A stretch of 64,000 nt of DNA from Candidatus Woesearchaeota archaeon (GTDB taxonomy: Archaea; Nanobdellota; Nanobdellia; Woesearchaeales; GW2011-AR9): the NCBI GenBank assembly GCA_945861715.1, contig CAMAVK010000001.1, positions 62,001 to 126,000 on the forward strand, read 5' to 3'. The notes under the pieces are model-generated. The model saw only the letters and a list, made by a program, of their open reading frames with translations, was not told the DNA's origin and made no database searches. Positions 1 through 8,641 of the stretch are shown piece by piece; within the stretch, counting starts at the first letter, position 1, and each line of letters starts with the position of its first letter. The position numbers and the translations under genes were made by a program.

Positions 1-415
1 GAGGCAACAATACCTTATCTAAATACGTAACAGACGCCTGAAACTTCCCACACGTCCCACCTGTAATGACAAACGTAACTTTTCCAGGAGCAAAAAGAGC
101 TGGCAACAAGACAGACTGCAAAAGCAAAGTAATAGACCCAGCCGTGCCAATATCAATTTCAAAGCGACCCTTCTTCATCTGCCCAGGATAAAAAATCAAA
201 TGATCTGACCCTACTTCAACAAAATTAGTCTTCGCATCACTACATTGTCGAAGAAGCTCAATAGCTGCCATATGTTGCGCCTTAAGTCCTTTCGAAGGTC
301 GATTCGCACGAATAGAAGTAATCTTCACAGGTTCATGTGTCAAAGTAGACAAAGCAAGTGCAACACGTACAAGTGCTCCACCACCCTCACCAGCTGACCC
401 ATCAAGTATAATCAT
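1..415 (-). CDS. rtcA: RNA 3'-terminal phosphate cyclase, N-terminal part (cut by window edge)
   Basis: Translating the minus strand from the ATG at 415 gives 138 residues that run off the window. The family's N-terminal motif IIDGSxGEGGG appears as IILDGSAGEGGGALVR, followed by GLKAQH and DIGTAGSITLLLQ, all typical of RtcA. The enzyme converts RNA 3'-phosphate ends to 2',3'-cyclic phosphate using ATP, and belongs to RNA end repair or processing. An AT-rich TATA-like stretch (TTTAAAGTAT) lies just upstream. The catalytic C-terminal half is outside the window, so intactness cannot be judged. Confidence 0.9.
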   Translation of the reverse strand, partial: MIILDGSAGEGGGALVRVALALSTLTHEPVKITSIRANRPSKGLKAQHMAAIELLRQCSDAKTNFVEVGSDHLIFYPGQMKKGRFEIDIGTAGSITLLLQSVLLPALFAPGKVTFVITGGTCGKFQASVTYLDKVLLP

Positions 416-633
416 AATATTCACATCCGATTTAAAGTATAATTGAACCTAATGCATAATTTAACTCAAAGTATTATCCATCCGGAAGTATCATTCAATT
501 TAAAATCTCTTCAAATTCAAAGCATCCATTCAGACTAATATGAACAAAGCAATGAAAACCTTAATAAATAATTCTCTGCAAAAGCATCTATAAGTGGGGA
601 TGTAGTATAACTAGGTAGAATAAGGGCCTCCAG

Positions 634-683
634 AAATTGGAGAGATGAGCGAAATTCGCAATGAAAAAATCTTCCCTGAAGCA
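634..683 (+). other. Predicted tRNA-Trp intron 1 (37/38)
   Basis: About 50 nt. Exon bases 628-631 pair with 678-681 at three of four positions, giving a relaxed bulge-helix-bulge with 3-nt bulges at each cut. The intron contains GATGAG and CTGA words that could be box C and box D, as in the methylation-guide intron of haloarchaeal tRNA-Trp, but no convincing guide region was found. Confidence 0.7.
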
Positions 684-704
684 AGCCTTTGATCTGGGTT
701 CAAA

Positions 705-738
705 AACCAAGTGAACATATTGTACATTTGATTGACTC
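705..738 (+). other. Predicted tRNA-Trp intron 2 (T-loop, 59/60)
   Basis: About 34 nt inserted in the T-loop. Its removal restores the consensus loop TTCAAAT between perfectly paired T-stem strands. The exon bases before the cut pair with the intron 3' end at three of four positions, the same pattern as in the T-loop intron of the tRNA-Pro gene in this window. An alternative perfect 4-bp pairing (TCAA/TTGA) would move the cuts by 1 nt and give a 9-nt loop. Confidence 0.75.
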
Positions 739-824
739 TCCCAGCATCCCCACTATTTCTCTATAAATTTCTTGAAAGCATCTCTAAAATCCACTCAAAG
801 CCTATCAGAATCACAAAACACTAA

Positions 825-1343
825 TTAACGCAGCATTCCAATTAAAGAAAAACATTCACGCACTTTATTATAAAAATGTAAATTAGGGCCGATAACATCA
901 CCAACCACACGTTCCAAATCTAACTTATTAGGAGAAGTATAGACATACGCATCAATAAAAACATTTTTAATAACATCATCAGAAATCGGTTGAACCTCAA
1001 TAGCCCAATCAAATGAAGGTGATACAAAATGAACATCCTCCCCCGGTAAAGCATATTGAAGTAAGCCAGTCTCGCGCACTGGATGCAATCTCCCCATATC
1101 TCCAACAGCAAAATGCATTTTGCCATTATAATCAAAAAAACTAAGTGGCCCCCGATGTAATAATTCAGGTCCACGCCCTTTTGTTAATTTTCGCAAATAC
1201 GGGTGATATAACACAGAATCAACTTCAACAAAAGCTCGAGGAGCAACATACCCACTATTACGTTCTTCACATGTTACATTACTCCCACTCATCTCACCAA
1301 CACAGCTCATGTTATGAGCTCCATTATCAGTTGATCCTACCAT
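825..1343 (-). CDS. Hypothetical protein (172 aa)
   Basis: I do not recognise this protein. The frame stays open upstream to a TTG at 1406, but a TATA box (AGTATATAACC, about 1364-1374) lies 25 nt before the ATG at 1343, so I place a leaderless start there. The sequence is globular and mixed in composition, with no signal peptide or transmembrane helix. It contains an aromatic- and proline-rich middle (LLHRGPLSFFDYNGKMHFAVGD) broken here only for length: LLHRGPLSFF then DYNGKMHFAVGD. It stands alone between tRNA-Trp and the divergent surface-protein gene. Confidence 0.6.
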   Translation of the reverse strand: MVGSTDNGAHNMSCVGEMSGSNVTCEERNSGYVAPRAFVEVDSVLYHPYLRKLTKGRGPELLHRGPLSFFDYNGKMHFAVGDMGRLHPVRETGLLQYALPGEDVHFVSPSFDWAIEVQPISDDVIKNVFIDAYVYTSPNKLDLERVVGDVIGPNLHFYNKVRECFSLIGMLR

Positions 1344-1505
1344 AATCTCTAAAAAAGGATTTAGGTTATATACTTTTCCAACAAACAACCACTGTATAGT
1401 GGTCAAGTAGAAAACATTTATAAAGAATACCCTTTTCTAGTAACAAATAGTAATAAAAGAGTCACGCACAGAAAACTCCCATTCAAAAAATTAAAGGTTT
1501 ATACC

Positions 1506-3083
1506 ATGAATACACAAAAAATATTTGGACTTTGTATGTTAATGCTTTTAGCATTACTACCATTATCAACCGCTGCAGTGCAGCCAACATTTGAGCAAAA
1601 AGTAGACACTGCTCTTGATCACGCACAGGCTGTTATTGACATTCAAGCAACAATTAAAAGTCAATTTCCAGTTGCAGGCGGTCAAGGTCAAATAAATGAA
1701 AATTTACTAAACATGTACCGATTTGGTTTAAGTGTTTATGAAAACGACGTAAATTCAATTCCAGAAGTTATTCAAACACAAAACGGACAACTAGCACAAA
1801 AAGTTGCTAATCTTCAAACTGCAGCAATGAGTATTGAAAATACCAACCTCGCTCTCCAAGGAAGAACAACACAAGCGCAAGCAAAAATTCTAAGATTTGA
1901 AGACCCAGCAATCACACAAGCTCGCAAATATATTGATGGCCTTGTAACAGTAATGAAAATAAAATTAAGCTCTCAAGTAACATCAGCAGCCGCAGTGCAA
2001 CTAACCCTAACACAAGCTGAACAAACTCTTACCACCCAAGCATCAACTCCAGTAACACAAGTTGAATATGACGCACAAAACGCAAACTTTGAAGCAAGTA
2101 AAACAAACTTAATCAACCAAATGAGTGCGTTACAAACCGTCTACAGCGATCTTATGACGCAGGCAACTGCATTAAATGACCAAGCAAACAAAGTAACTAT
2201 TAATAGTGCTAACATTGCCTTAAAAGTAGCAAAAGAAGATATCGCAAGTCTTCACTTAACTATTTCCAACGTTCCTCCACCAGTTCCAGGTGATGCTGAT
2301 GCAGATGGAGTAACAGACGCTTCAGACAATTGCCCAAATATTGCTAACGCAGACCAAGCTAATATGGACCAGGATGCAACAGGAGATCTCTGCGACGCAG
2401 ATAAAGACGGCGATGGAATAGCAAACGATACCGACAATTGCCCAGTAAATGCGAATGCAGACCAAGCTAACACCGATGGTGACAGCCTAGGTAATGTATG
2501 CGATCAAGATAACAACCAAGAGTCTATTAGCCAATACCAGACACGCTTCAACGATTTAAACGACCGCTTTAACAGCTTCGAAGATGACTACGATGAGTAC
2601 GAGCGCAAATACACTCGCGCAGAGCAAAGAGATGACGCAGCTGAAATCAGAAAATATAAAGCAAAGCTAAATGACCTTCAAGAGGATGTCCAAGATCTAG
2701 GTGATGACCTTGATGATCTCCTAAATGATGTTGAGGATAACACCAATGACCGAGACCTTGAAGACGATGTTAACAATCTAATTGATGATGTACAACAACT
2801 TGATGAAAACATCGATGACACTCTGGGAACAAATCAAAACACAAACCCAAGAACAAACTTCATTGAGAGCACACCAAGACCTCAAACACCAACCGCAACC
2901 CAAACAAACGAAATACAAGAAGTAGAGGTACAAACATTTTCTGGACTACCAGTAATCCAAAATGACCAAACAAGTACCGTAAGTTCATGGGATAACATGC
3001 GAGTCTATGCATGGTTAGGTGTAGGTGCACTTTTGATTGTTGCAGTATTAGTACTATTTATTGCAGCAATTATACGAAAGTAG
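1506..3083 (+). CDS. Secreted, membrane-anchored protein with thrombospondin type-3 repeats
   Basis: A 525-residue protein with an N-terminal signal peptide (about residues 1-23, ending STAA), a long Ala/Gln/Thr-rich helical region (about 25-255), and two Asp-rich calcium-binding repeats of thrombospondin type 3 (about 258-335, pattern DxDxDGxxDxxDNCPxxxNxDQ). An acidic coiled coil follows (about 340-440), then a Thr/Pro/Gln linker, and a C-terminal transmembrane helix ending in IIRK. The layout predicts an outward-facing protein anchored by its C-terminus, with a rigid Ca-dependent spacer. A second protein with the same repeats, probably a lipoprotein, lies at 58645-60078. Function unknown. 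Confidence 0.85.
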   Translation: MNTQKIFGLCMLMLLALLPLSTAAVQPTFEQKVDTALDHAQAVIDIQATIKSQFPVAGGQGQINENLLNMYRFGLSVYENDVNSIPEVIQTQNGQLAQKVANLQTAAMSIENTNLALQGRTTQAQAKILRFEDPAITQARKYIDGLVTVMKIKLSSQVTSAAAVQLTLTQAEQTLTTQASTPVTQVEYDAQNANFEASKTNLINQMSALQTVYSDLMTQATALNDQANKVTINSANIALKVAKEDIASLHLTISNVPPPVPGDADADGVTDASDNCPNIANADQANMDQDATGDLCDADKDGDGIANDTDNCPVNANADQANTDGDSLGNVCDQDNNQESISQYQTRFNDLNDRFNSFEDDYDEYERKYTRAEQRDDAAEIRKYKAKLNDLQEDVQDLGDDLDDLLNDVEDNTNDRDLEDDVNNLIDDVQQLDENIDDTLGTNQNTNPRTNFIESTPRPQTPTATQTNEIQEVEVQTFSGLPVIQNDQTSTVSSWDNMRVYAWLGVGALLIVAVLVLFIAAIIRK

Positions 3084-3089
3084 AATTTA

Positions 3090-3112
3090 TCTTTTTTATT
3101 ATTTTTTTATAT
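3090..3112. terminator. T-rich terminator region between convergent genes
   Basis: Runs of six and seven T lie just after the stop of the surface-protein gene, as in archaeal oligo-T termination. The convergent uvrC ends 26 bp further on. Confidence 0.4.
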
Positions 3113-3137
3113 TCTTACTTTGTTATTTAATTCTTAA

Positions 3138-4772
3138 TTAAGATTTTTTTTCAGAATCTACTTCGTCAAACTCATCACGAACCCTCATCTCTCTTTTTTT
3201 ACGATTATAAGCCAACACGTAATCATGCACACTATCACGTATACGCCGAATCAAAAGCATCATTGAAGAATTTTTCTCAAATTTAAGCGGAGCATCCTGA
3301 TATGGAACATAAATTTCCTCATCTCGTTTCGCAAGCGACACTACTGGCACCCCTCCCACCCCAGCGGTAGCCAGCGCCTCACGTGCCATACGAAGCTGTA
3401 CTGGACCCCCATCAATAATAATTAAATCAGGCATTTTCTTCCCTTCAGAAACGAGACGAGAATATCGACGTAACACCACTTCCTTCATTGATGCAAAATC
3501 ATCATTTTTTCCAACCACAGATTTAATCTGAAATCGCCGATACGCAGCAGGATTTGCTTTCCCATCCACCCACTGCGTCATCCCCGCAACAATATAATCA
3601 TATCCCAAGTTCGATATATCAAAACACTCAATAACACGAGGAACTGTTGGTAATCGAAGAGCAGATTGAATCTCCTCCAAAATCTTCTCAGACGACCCAA
3701 ACTGTGCATTTTTAAGTGCCATCTGTACCAGTGCAAACTTCTCTCCACGTAATGGAACAACTAAATGAACACGAGCACCCCTCCCTGCATCAATCACATC
3801 ACTCGTTCCCCATTTAAGTGAAGAAAAATAATCCTCCAGCGCAACTCGTTCACCTTCATCCTCATAACACGCAACATTCAACAAAATCTCTTCAGGTACG
3901 GCATGACCTGCATAATAACGACATAAGAAAGATCGAACAATATCATCCTCAAATTCAAAACGAAATTCCTTCTTACCTTGAATAACCCCTTTCTTAATAG
4001 AGAATAAATTAATGATAGCCAAGTTATCCTGCACAAAACACGCAACAACATCTTGATCAAACTTCTTAATCAAATCAACCTTTTGTCGTTGACTTAAAAT
4101 ATAAATTGATTCGAGTTGCTTCTTTTTCTCGAGCGCAACTTCATACTGTCGCTTAGACGATGCCTCCGCCATCTCGCGCTCAAGCAAACGAACAACGGGA
4201 GCTGTATTCCCAGACAAAAATTCAAGAGCACCACGCACTTGTTCACCATATTGTACATCAGTCACAGCCCCAATACAAGGAGCAGAACATAACCCGATAT
4301 GATAATTAAGGCACGCACGCTTTGGGAGCGTTCGACAAATACGCAATTTAAACAACTTTACTGTAAGTTGCATAATCTCAAACCGACTCATCCCATCAGT
4401 ATATGGACCAAAATACGTTCCCTTACGTTGAGTCGATCTCTCAGCAAGAATACGAGGAAACACATCAGACGTAACCAAAATATAGGCATACGTTTTACTA
4501 TCTTTCAAACTAATATTATATTTTGGATTATGTTGCTTAATCAATTTATTCTCAAGTAATAGCGCTTCAACTTCCGTATCCACCATAATAAAATCCAAAT
4601 CCGCAATATGTGAAACAAGAAACCGAGTCTTGGGACTCAACCCAGAAGAATGAAAGTAGGAACTAACACGACTGCGTAAATTCTTCGCTTTTCCTACATA
4701 AATAATTTCACCAATGGTATTCTTATACAAATAAACCCCAGGAGTTGTAGGAAGAGTCTTAATATCTTTCAT
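3138..4772 (-). CDS. uvrC: Excinuclease ABC subunit C
   Basis: A 544-residue UvrC, the nuclease that makes both incisions in nucleotide excision repair. The GIY-YIG domain is at about 10-90 (GVYLYKN, IIYVGKAKNL). A UVR motif that contacts UvrB is at about 190-225. The RNase H-like C-terminal nuclease follows (CFDISNLG near 385, IIIDGGPVQL near 455). It is shorter than the usual ~600 residues because the C-terminal helix-hairpin-helix domain appears to be missing. uvrA is nearby (5596-8490), but uvrB is not in the window, and uvrC lacks the 21-bp box found upstream of uvrA. UvrABC in archaea is generally regarded as acquired from bacteria. Confidence 0.97.
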   Translation of the reverse strand: MKDIKTLPTTPGVYLYKNTIGEIIYVGKAKNLRSRVSSYFHSSGLSPKTRFLVSHIADLDFIMVDTEVEALLLENKLIKQHNPKYNISLKDSKTYAYILVTSDVFPRILAERSTQRKGTYFGPYTDGMSRFEIMQLTVKLFKLRICRTLPKRACLNYHIGLCSAPCIGAVTDVQYGEQVRGALEFLSGNTAPVVRLLEREMAEASSKRQYEVALEKKKQLESIYILSQRQKVDLIKKFDQDVVACFVQDNLAIINLFSIKKGVIQGKKEFRFEFEDDIVRSFLCRYYAGHAVPEEILLNVACYEDEGERVALEDYFSSLKWGTSDVIDAGRGARVHLVVPLRGEKFALVQMALKNAQFGSSEKILEEIQSALRLPTVPRVIECFDISNLGYDYIVAGMTQWVDGKANPAAYRRFQIKSVVGKNDDFASMKEVVLRRYSRLVSEGKKMPDLIIIDGGPVQLRMAREALATAGVGGVPVVSLAKRDEEIYVPYQDAPLKFEKNSSMMLLIRRIRDSVHDYVLAYNRKKREMRVRDEFDEVDSEKKS

Positions 4773-4804
4773 AGAATACTAAATAACCAACCTAAACTAT
4801 AAAT

Positions 4805-5458
4805 TTATTGGAGCGGTTCCCCATTAGATTGGTAACGCGAATTACCAGGAGCACCACACGCAACAGCCACTGGTGTTTTCAAACAGGCCCGAAACTCATT
4901 TTGTTCAATAGTACTTATATAATTGCATATCACACCTTCAAGTACAGTTTTACCTTGTGAATGATACAAAGAAGGAGGAGCCGCAGAAGAAGGCAAACCA
5001 AATAGCATTTTTTTTTCAAAAAACCCTTTCGCACCAGCTTGTTGCCATTCCATAAAAACTGATTCTTCTTTACGACCACTCATACCAAAAATGTGTATTC
5101 TATCAACCTTGCGAGTATCACACTCATCAATTAGAGATCGACATAACTCATACCCCTTCACACAAGGCATGTCAGTATCCATAAAAATAAGATCATAACA
5201 CACACCGCCGCTCAACGATGAAGAATTTGTTGAATCAACTGAATCCATACTTGACGAGGCCAATTTAGACTCAAGCGTAGAAAAGGTTGAACCAGCAGAA
5301 AAAACGAGAGAAGATACACGTCTCACATCCATCTCACTACGAAGCAAATACTGAGAACCGATTTTTTGATCAGCTGCTAATGCCGTCATCGTCCGCTTTA
5401 TTGCTCGACTTAGCACTATAATATCATCTGGGTTATCATCCACCACAAGAATTCTCAT
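4805..5458 (-). CDS. Orphan response-regulator receiver protein
   Basis: 217 residues. The CheY-like fold begins MRILVVDDNPDD (acidic pair), has the phospho-acceptor in LIFMDTDMPCVKGYELC, and continues to FGMSG and a Lys in GAKGFFEKK. A Ser-rich insertion of about 30 residues separates the first and middle strands, and no output domain is recognisable after the receiver. An in-frame TTG at 5473 exists, but a TATA-like CTTAAATTTATAAG about 26 nt before the ATG at 5458 favours a leaderless start there. No histidine kinase is in the window. The stop lies 32 bp upstream of uvrC on the same strand. Confidence 0.8.
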   Translation of the reverse strand: MRILVVDDNPDDIIVLSRAIKRTMTALAADQKIGSQYLLRSEMDVRRVSSLVFSAGSTFSTLESKLASSSMDSVDSTNSSSLSGGVCYDLIFMDTDMPCVKGYELCRSLIDECDTRKVDRIHIFGMSGRKEESVFMEWQQAGAKGFFEKKMLFGLPSSAAPPSLYHSQGKTVLEGVICNYISTIEQNEFRACLKTPVAVACGAPGNSRYQSNGEPLQ

Positions 5459-5595
5459 ACTTTTTAAAAACAAAAACTAACTTATAAATTTAAGTATGTA
5501 ATTTCCAAAAAAGCATATACCCTATATTTCATCTAGATGAAAATAAGAAATCCCACAACCACTATGAAAGATAATGTACATCAAGAGGTCTTCAT

Positions 5596-8490
5596 CTACT
5601 TCAAAGCCGTCTTCAAAAACTCCCCTGTATGCGATACTCGAGATTTTGCCACCTGCTCAGGAGTTCCCTTACACAAAATCTCCCCACCACCTTCTCCACC
5701 CTCAGGACCTAAATCAATTAAATAATCACAGGATTTGATAACATCCATATTATGTTCAATAACATAAATAGTATTTCCTTTCTCAACCAATCGATTTAAC
5801 ACAATAATCAACTTACGAACATCCTCAAAATGTAATCCAGTTGTAGGTTCATCAAGAAGATATACTGTCCCACTTTTTTTCAACTTAGACAGTTCACGTG
5901 TTAACTTAATCCGTTGAGATTCTCCCCCGGATAGCGTTGTTGAACTTTGACCTAATTTAATATATCCAAGTCCAACATCTACAAGAGTTTGCAACTTGCG
6001 TGAAAGTGACGAATGATTTGAAAAAAACAAAAGAGCTTCATCAACACTCATAAGCAACACATCAGATATTGATTTCTCTTTATACAACACGGCAAGCGTT
6101 TCAGTGTTATATCGTTTCCCTTTACAATCTTCACACATAACAAACACATCCGGAAGAAAATTCATCTCAATTTTAATGAGACCATCACCCTTACAGCTCT
6201 CACAGCGACCACCAGCGACATTAAAGGAAAATCGACCCTCAGAATAACCTCGAGCCTTCGCTTCTTTCGACTCCGCAAATAACAAACGAATCTCATCAAA
6301 TAATTTAGTATACGTGGCCGGATTCGACCTCGGAGTCCGCCCAATCGGATCTTGATCAATAATTATAATATCTCGAATTGATTTGGGAATATCCAACTTT
6401 CGATGCACCCCAATACGTGACGCAGTATACCCAAAATGTTTCTGCAACGCAGGCATAAGAGTTTGATTCATAAGTGTAGACTTCCCCGACCCAGACACAC
6501 CAGTAATACCGCAAAGAACACCCAAAGGAAACTTCACATTCAAATTTTTCAAATTATTCTCGGTAGCGCCTTCCAAATTAATCCACTCAATTACTTCGCG
6601 GCGATTCTCAGGAACAATAATTCTACGCCGACCAGACAAATAATCCCCGGTCAAACTACTTTTATTATCCGCAACCGCAGAAGGCTTGCCTTGTGCACAA
6701 ATATGACCGCCAAGAATGCCAGCACCAGGACCCATATCCACTAAATAATCCGCTGCCATCATCGTATCTTCATCATGCTCAACCACAATAAGAGTGTTAC
6801 CTAAATCACGCAACCGATGCAACGTCTCAATGAGTTTCGCATTGTCTCTCTGATGCAACCCAATAGACGGCTCATCAAGAACATACAACACACCCATTAA
6901 ATTCGCCCCAATCTGTGTAGCCAACCGAATACGCTGCGCTTCCCCACCAGATAGCGTTCGAGCAGCTCGTGACAGTGATAAGTATCCAAGACCAACATTA
7001 TTCAAAAACCCAAGACGATCATTCACTTCCTTCAGAACTTGCTTCCCAACAAACATCTCTCGATTTGACATCCCAACTCCAAGCGATGAAAACAACGCAA
7101 GCGATTTCTCAATACTCATATCCGTCACATCCATAATGGACATTCCTTGAATTTTAACCGCTAAGATACTCTCCTTCAATCGTTTCCCGCGACACGTCGG
7201 GCAAGGCTTAGACGTCATCAACTTCTCAATCTCTTCTTTGCGATATGCCGACTCTGTCTGACTATACAACCTCATCGTCTGTGGAATAACCCCTTCCCAA
7301 CCAGATTCCATACTCATCGATGCGCCATTACTCCACTTGCCCTTAAGTGACTCCGTTGTACCATAAAGCAACACATCCATCTGTTTCTTCGTAAATTCGG
7401 AAAGCGGCATAAACACATCAAATCCAAACTTTTTCCCAACGACGGTAATTTGTTGTGCTCGCCATTTAATATCCATCTTGCCATACACCGCAATGCCACC
7501 ATTCAAAATAGACTTTGTTGAATCAGGAATCATCAAATCAGCTGAAATCTCCATCTGCTCCCCAATACCAAAACAAGTGGGACACGCACCAAATGGAGAA
7601 TTAAACGAAAACATCCGCGGCTCAAGTTGTTCAAATGTAATTTCTGGATGATTAGGGCACGCACCAAAACTAGAATACAATGTCTCAGCTGATCCACGCG
7701 CAATCTCCTTGCCTGAATCACCCGCCCCCGCTGAATCCCTAGATGCATCCTTCTTCTCAGATAAATCAAGAACCACAATGGTCCCCTGACCTTTCTTCAA
7801 TGCCAACTCCACCGCTTCGCTCAACCGCTGGCGATGGTCTTCATCGACAGTAACCTTATCAATAACAATTTCAATCCAATGCTTCTCATACCGACCAAGT
7901 TTCAACTCCCGAGCCTCTTCAACACGATAAATCTTCGCATCCACTCGCACACGAGCAAACCCATCTTTTTGCACATCTTCAAGAACCCTCTCATGCGTCC
8001 CCTTCATACCTCGAAGTAATGGAGCAAGTAAAATAATATCACGACCAGGCTCTCCTAAAATAATATTGACAATATTTTCAGCCGATACCGGTTTAATATG
8101 CGAATCACATTGCGGACAATGAATAACTCCCACACGTGCAAACAATAACCGCAAATAATCATAAATCTCCGTAACCGTACCTACAGTTGAACGAGGATTT
8201 TTTGACGTCGTCTTCTGCTCAATAGAAATCGCAGGAGACAACCCTTCAATAGAGTCAACATCTGGTTTATTCATAACCCCAAGAAACTGCCGAGCATACG
8301 CAGACAAACTCTCAACATATCGCCTCTGCCCTTCAGCATAAATCGTATCAAACGCAAGCGTACTCTTACCCGACCCAGATAGTCCCGTAATCACAATAAG
8401 TTTATTTCGAGGCAACTCTAATGTGATGTTCTTCAAATTATGTTCTCTTGCGCCCCTCACAATAATCTTATCTAACATGATTAATCTCAT
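5596..8490 (-). CDS. uvrA: Excinuclease ABC subunit A
   Basis: A 964-residue UvrA, the damage-sensing ATPase of nucleotide excision repair. It has two ABC modules: Walker A GLSGSGKST (about 35) with LSGGEAQR (about 510), and GVSGSGKST (about 665) with LSGGESQR (about 852). The zinc module near 740-770 is normal (CESC...CEDC). The other has CPNH where CPxC is usual, followed by the conserved LEPRMFSFNSPFGACPTC. A short Ser/Gly/Asp-rich insertion (about 240-270) precedes it. Starts at 8490 and 8478 are both possible; the latter (MLDKIIVRGAREHNLKNI) matches the family N-terminus better. Upstream lie two TATA-like boxes, a hairpin and the 21-bp repair box. Confidence 0.97.
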   Translation of the reverse strand: MRLIMLDKIIVRGAREHNLKNITLELPRNKLIVITGLSGSGKSTLAFDTIYAEGQRRYVESLSAYARQFLGVMNKPDVDSIEGLSPAISIEQKTTSKNPRSTVGTVTEIYDYLRLLFARVGVIHCPQCDSHIKPVSAENIVNIILGEPGRDIILLAPLLRGMKGTHERVLEDVQKDGFARVRVDAKIYRVEEARELKLGRYEKHWIEIVIDKVTVDEDHRQRLSEAVELALKKGQGTIVVLDLSEKKDASRDSAGAGDSGKEIARGSAETLYSSFGACPNHPEITFEQLEPRMFSFNSPFGACPTCFGIGEQMEISADLMIPDSTKSILNGGIAVYGKMDIKWRAQQITVVGKKFGFDVFMPLSEFTKKQMDVLLYGTTESLKGKWSNGASMSMESGWEGVIPQTMRLYSQTESAYRKEEIEKLMTSKPCPTCRGKRLKESILAVKIQGMSIMDVTDMSIEKSLALFSSLGVGMSNREMFVGKQVLKEVNDRLGFLNNVGLGYLSLSRAARTLSGGEAQRIRLATQIGANLMGVLYVLDEPSIGLHQRDNAKLIETLHRLRDLGNTLIVVEHDEDTMMAADYLVDMGPGAGILGGHICAQGKPSAVADNKSSLTGDYLSGRRRIIVPENRREVIEWINLEGATENNLKNLNVKFPLGVLCGITGVSGSGKSTLMNQTLMPALQKHFGYTASRIGVHRKLDIPKSIRDIIIIDQDPIGRTPRSNPATYTKLFDEIRLLFAESKEAKARGYSEGRFSFNVAGGRCESCKGDGLIKIEMNFLPDVFVMCEDCKGKRYNTETLAVLYKEKSISDVLLMSVDEALLFFSNHSSLSRKLQTLVDVGLGYIKLGQSSTTLSGGESQRIKLTRELSKLKKSGTVYLLDEPTTGLHFEDVRKLIIVLNRLVEKGNTIYVIEHNMDVIKSCDYLIDLGPEGGEGGGEILCKGTPEQVAKSRVSHTGEFLKTALK

Positions 8491-8538
8491 CCAACATTCC
8501 TAATCTAACCTAAATAATCCCATCCAACGTGAAATTTC

Positions 8539-8557
8539 CCGGATAACTGTAATCCGG
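8539..8557 (-). promoter_or_regulatory. Hairpin in the uvrA leader
   Basis: A perfect 6-bp inverted repeat, CCGGAT/ATCCGG with a 7-nt loop, lies between a TATA-like box (TTATAAAAG, about 8562-8571 on the minus strand) and the uvrA start. It could be a leader RNA hairpin or a palindromic protein site; nothing here decides between them. Confidence 0.45.
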
Positions 8558-8607
8558 ACCCTCTTTTATAAGAATTGTGACATAAATCCTTTAAATACCA
8601 TTGCCGA

Positions 8608-8628
8608 GGTTGTCCAGTGCGGGAGTGG
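8608..8628 (-). promoter_or_regulatory. Repair-box copy 1 (upstream of uvrA)
   Basis: Read on the minus strand: CCACTCCCGCACT-GGA-CAACC. It lies 10 bp upstream of a TATA-like TATTTAAAG (8597-8589) that faces uvrA. It matches copies 2 and 3 (upstream of hef and the PD-(D/E)XK nuclease) at 19 of 21 positions, in the same orientation and at nearly the same distance from TATA. The position suggests an activator or repressor site next to the BRE/TATA. Confidence 0.8.
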
Positions 8629-8641
8629 CACAGCAAACTGC

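Larger units (their letters stand above)
596..752 (+). tRNA. tRNA-Trp(CCA) with two predicted introns
   Basis: The acceptor stem GGGGATG (596-602) pairs with CATCCCC (745-751), with A752 as discriminator and no encoded CCA. The anticodon CCA is at 630-632 in the loop CTCCAGA, with stem AGGGC/GCCTT (623-627/685-689). The T-stem CTGGG (694-698) pairs with CCCAG (740-744). Two insertions interrupt the cloverleaf: about 634-683 at position 37/38, and about 705-738 in the T-loop at 59/60. Removing both leaves 73 nt with the canonical T-loop TTCAAAT. The D-stem is weak (one A-A mismatch). Splice sites may be off by 1-2 nt. A TATA-like TTAATAAATA lies about 30 nt upstream. Confidence 0.85.

Noticed and set aside
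8608-8628. The 21-bp box as the 5' end of a tRNA or small RNA gene
   Set aside because: I first tried to fold it as a tRNA start because GCGGGAGTGG resembles an acceptor stem. No 3' partner, T-arm or common downstream sequence exists at the three copies; position and orientation relative to TATA boxes fit a regulatory site better.
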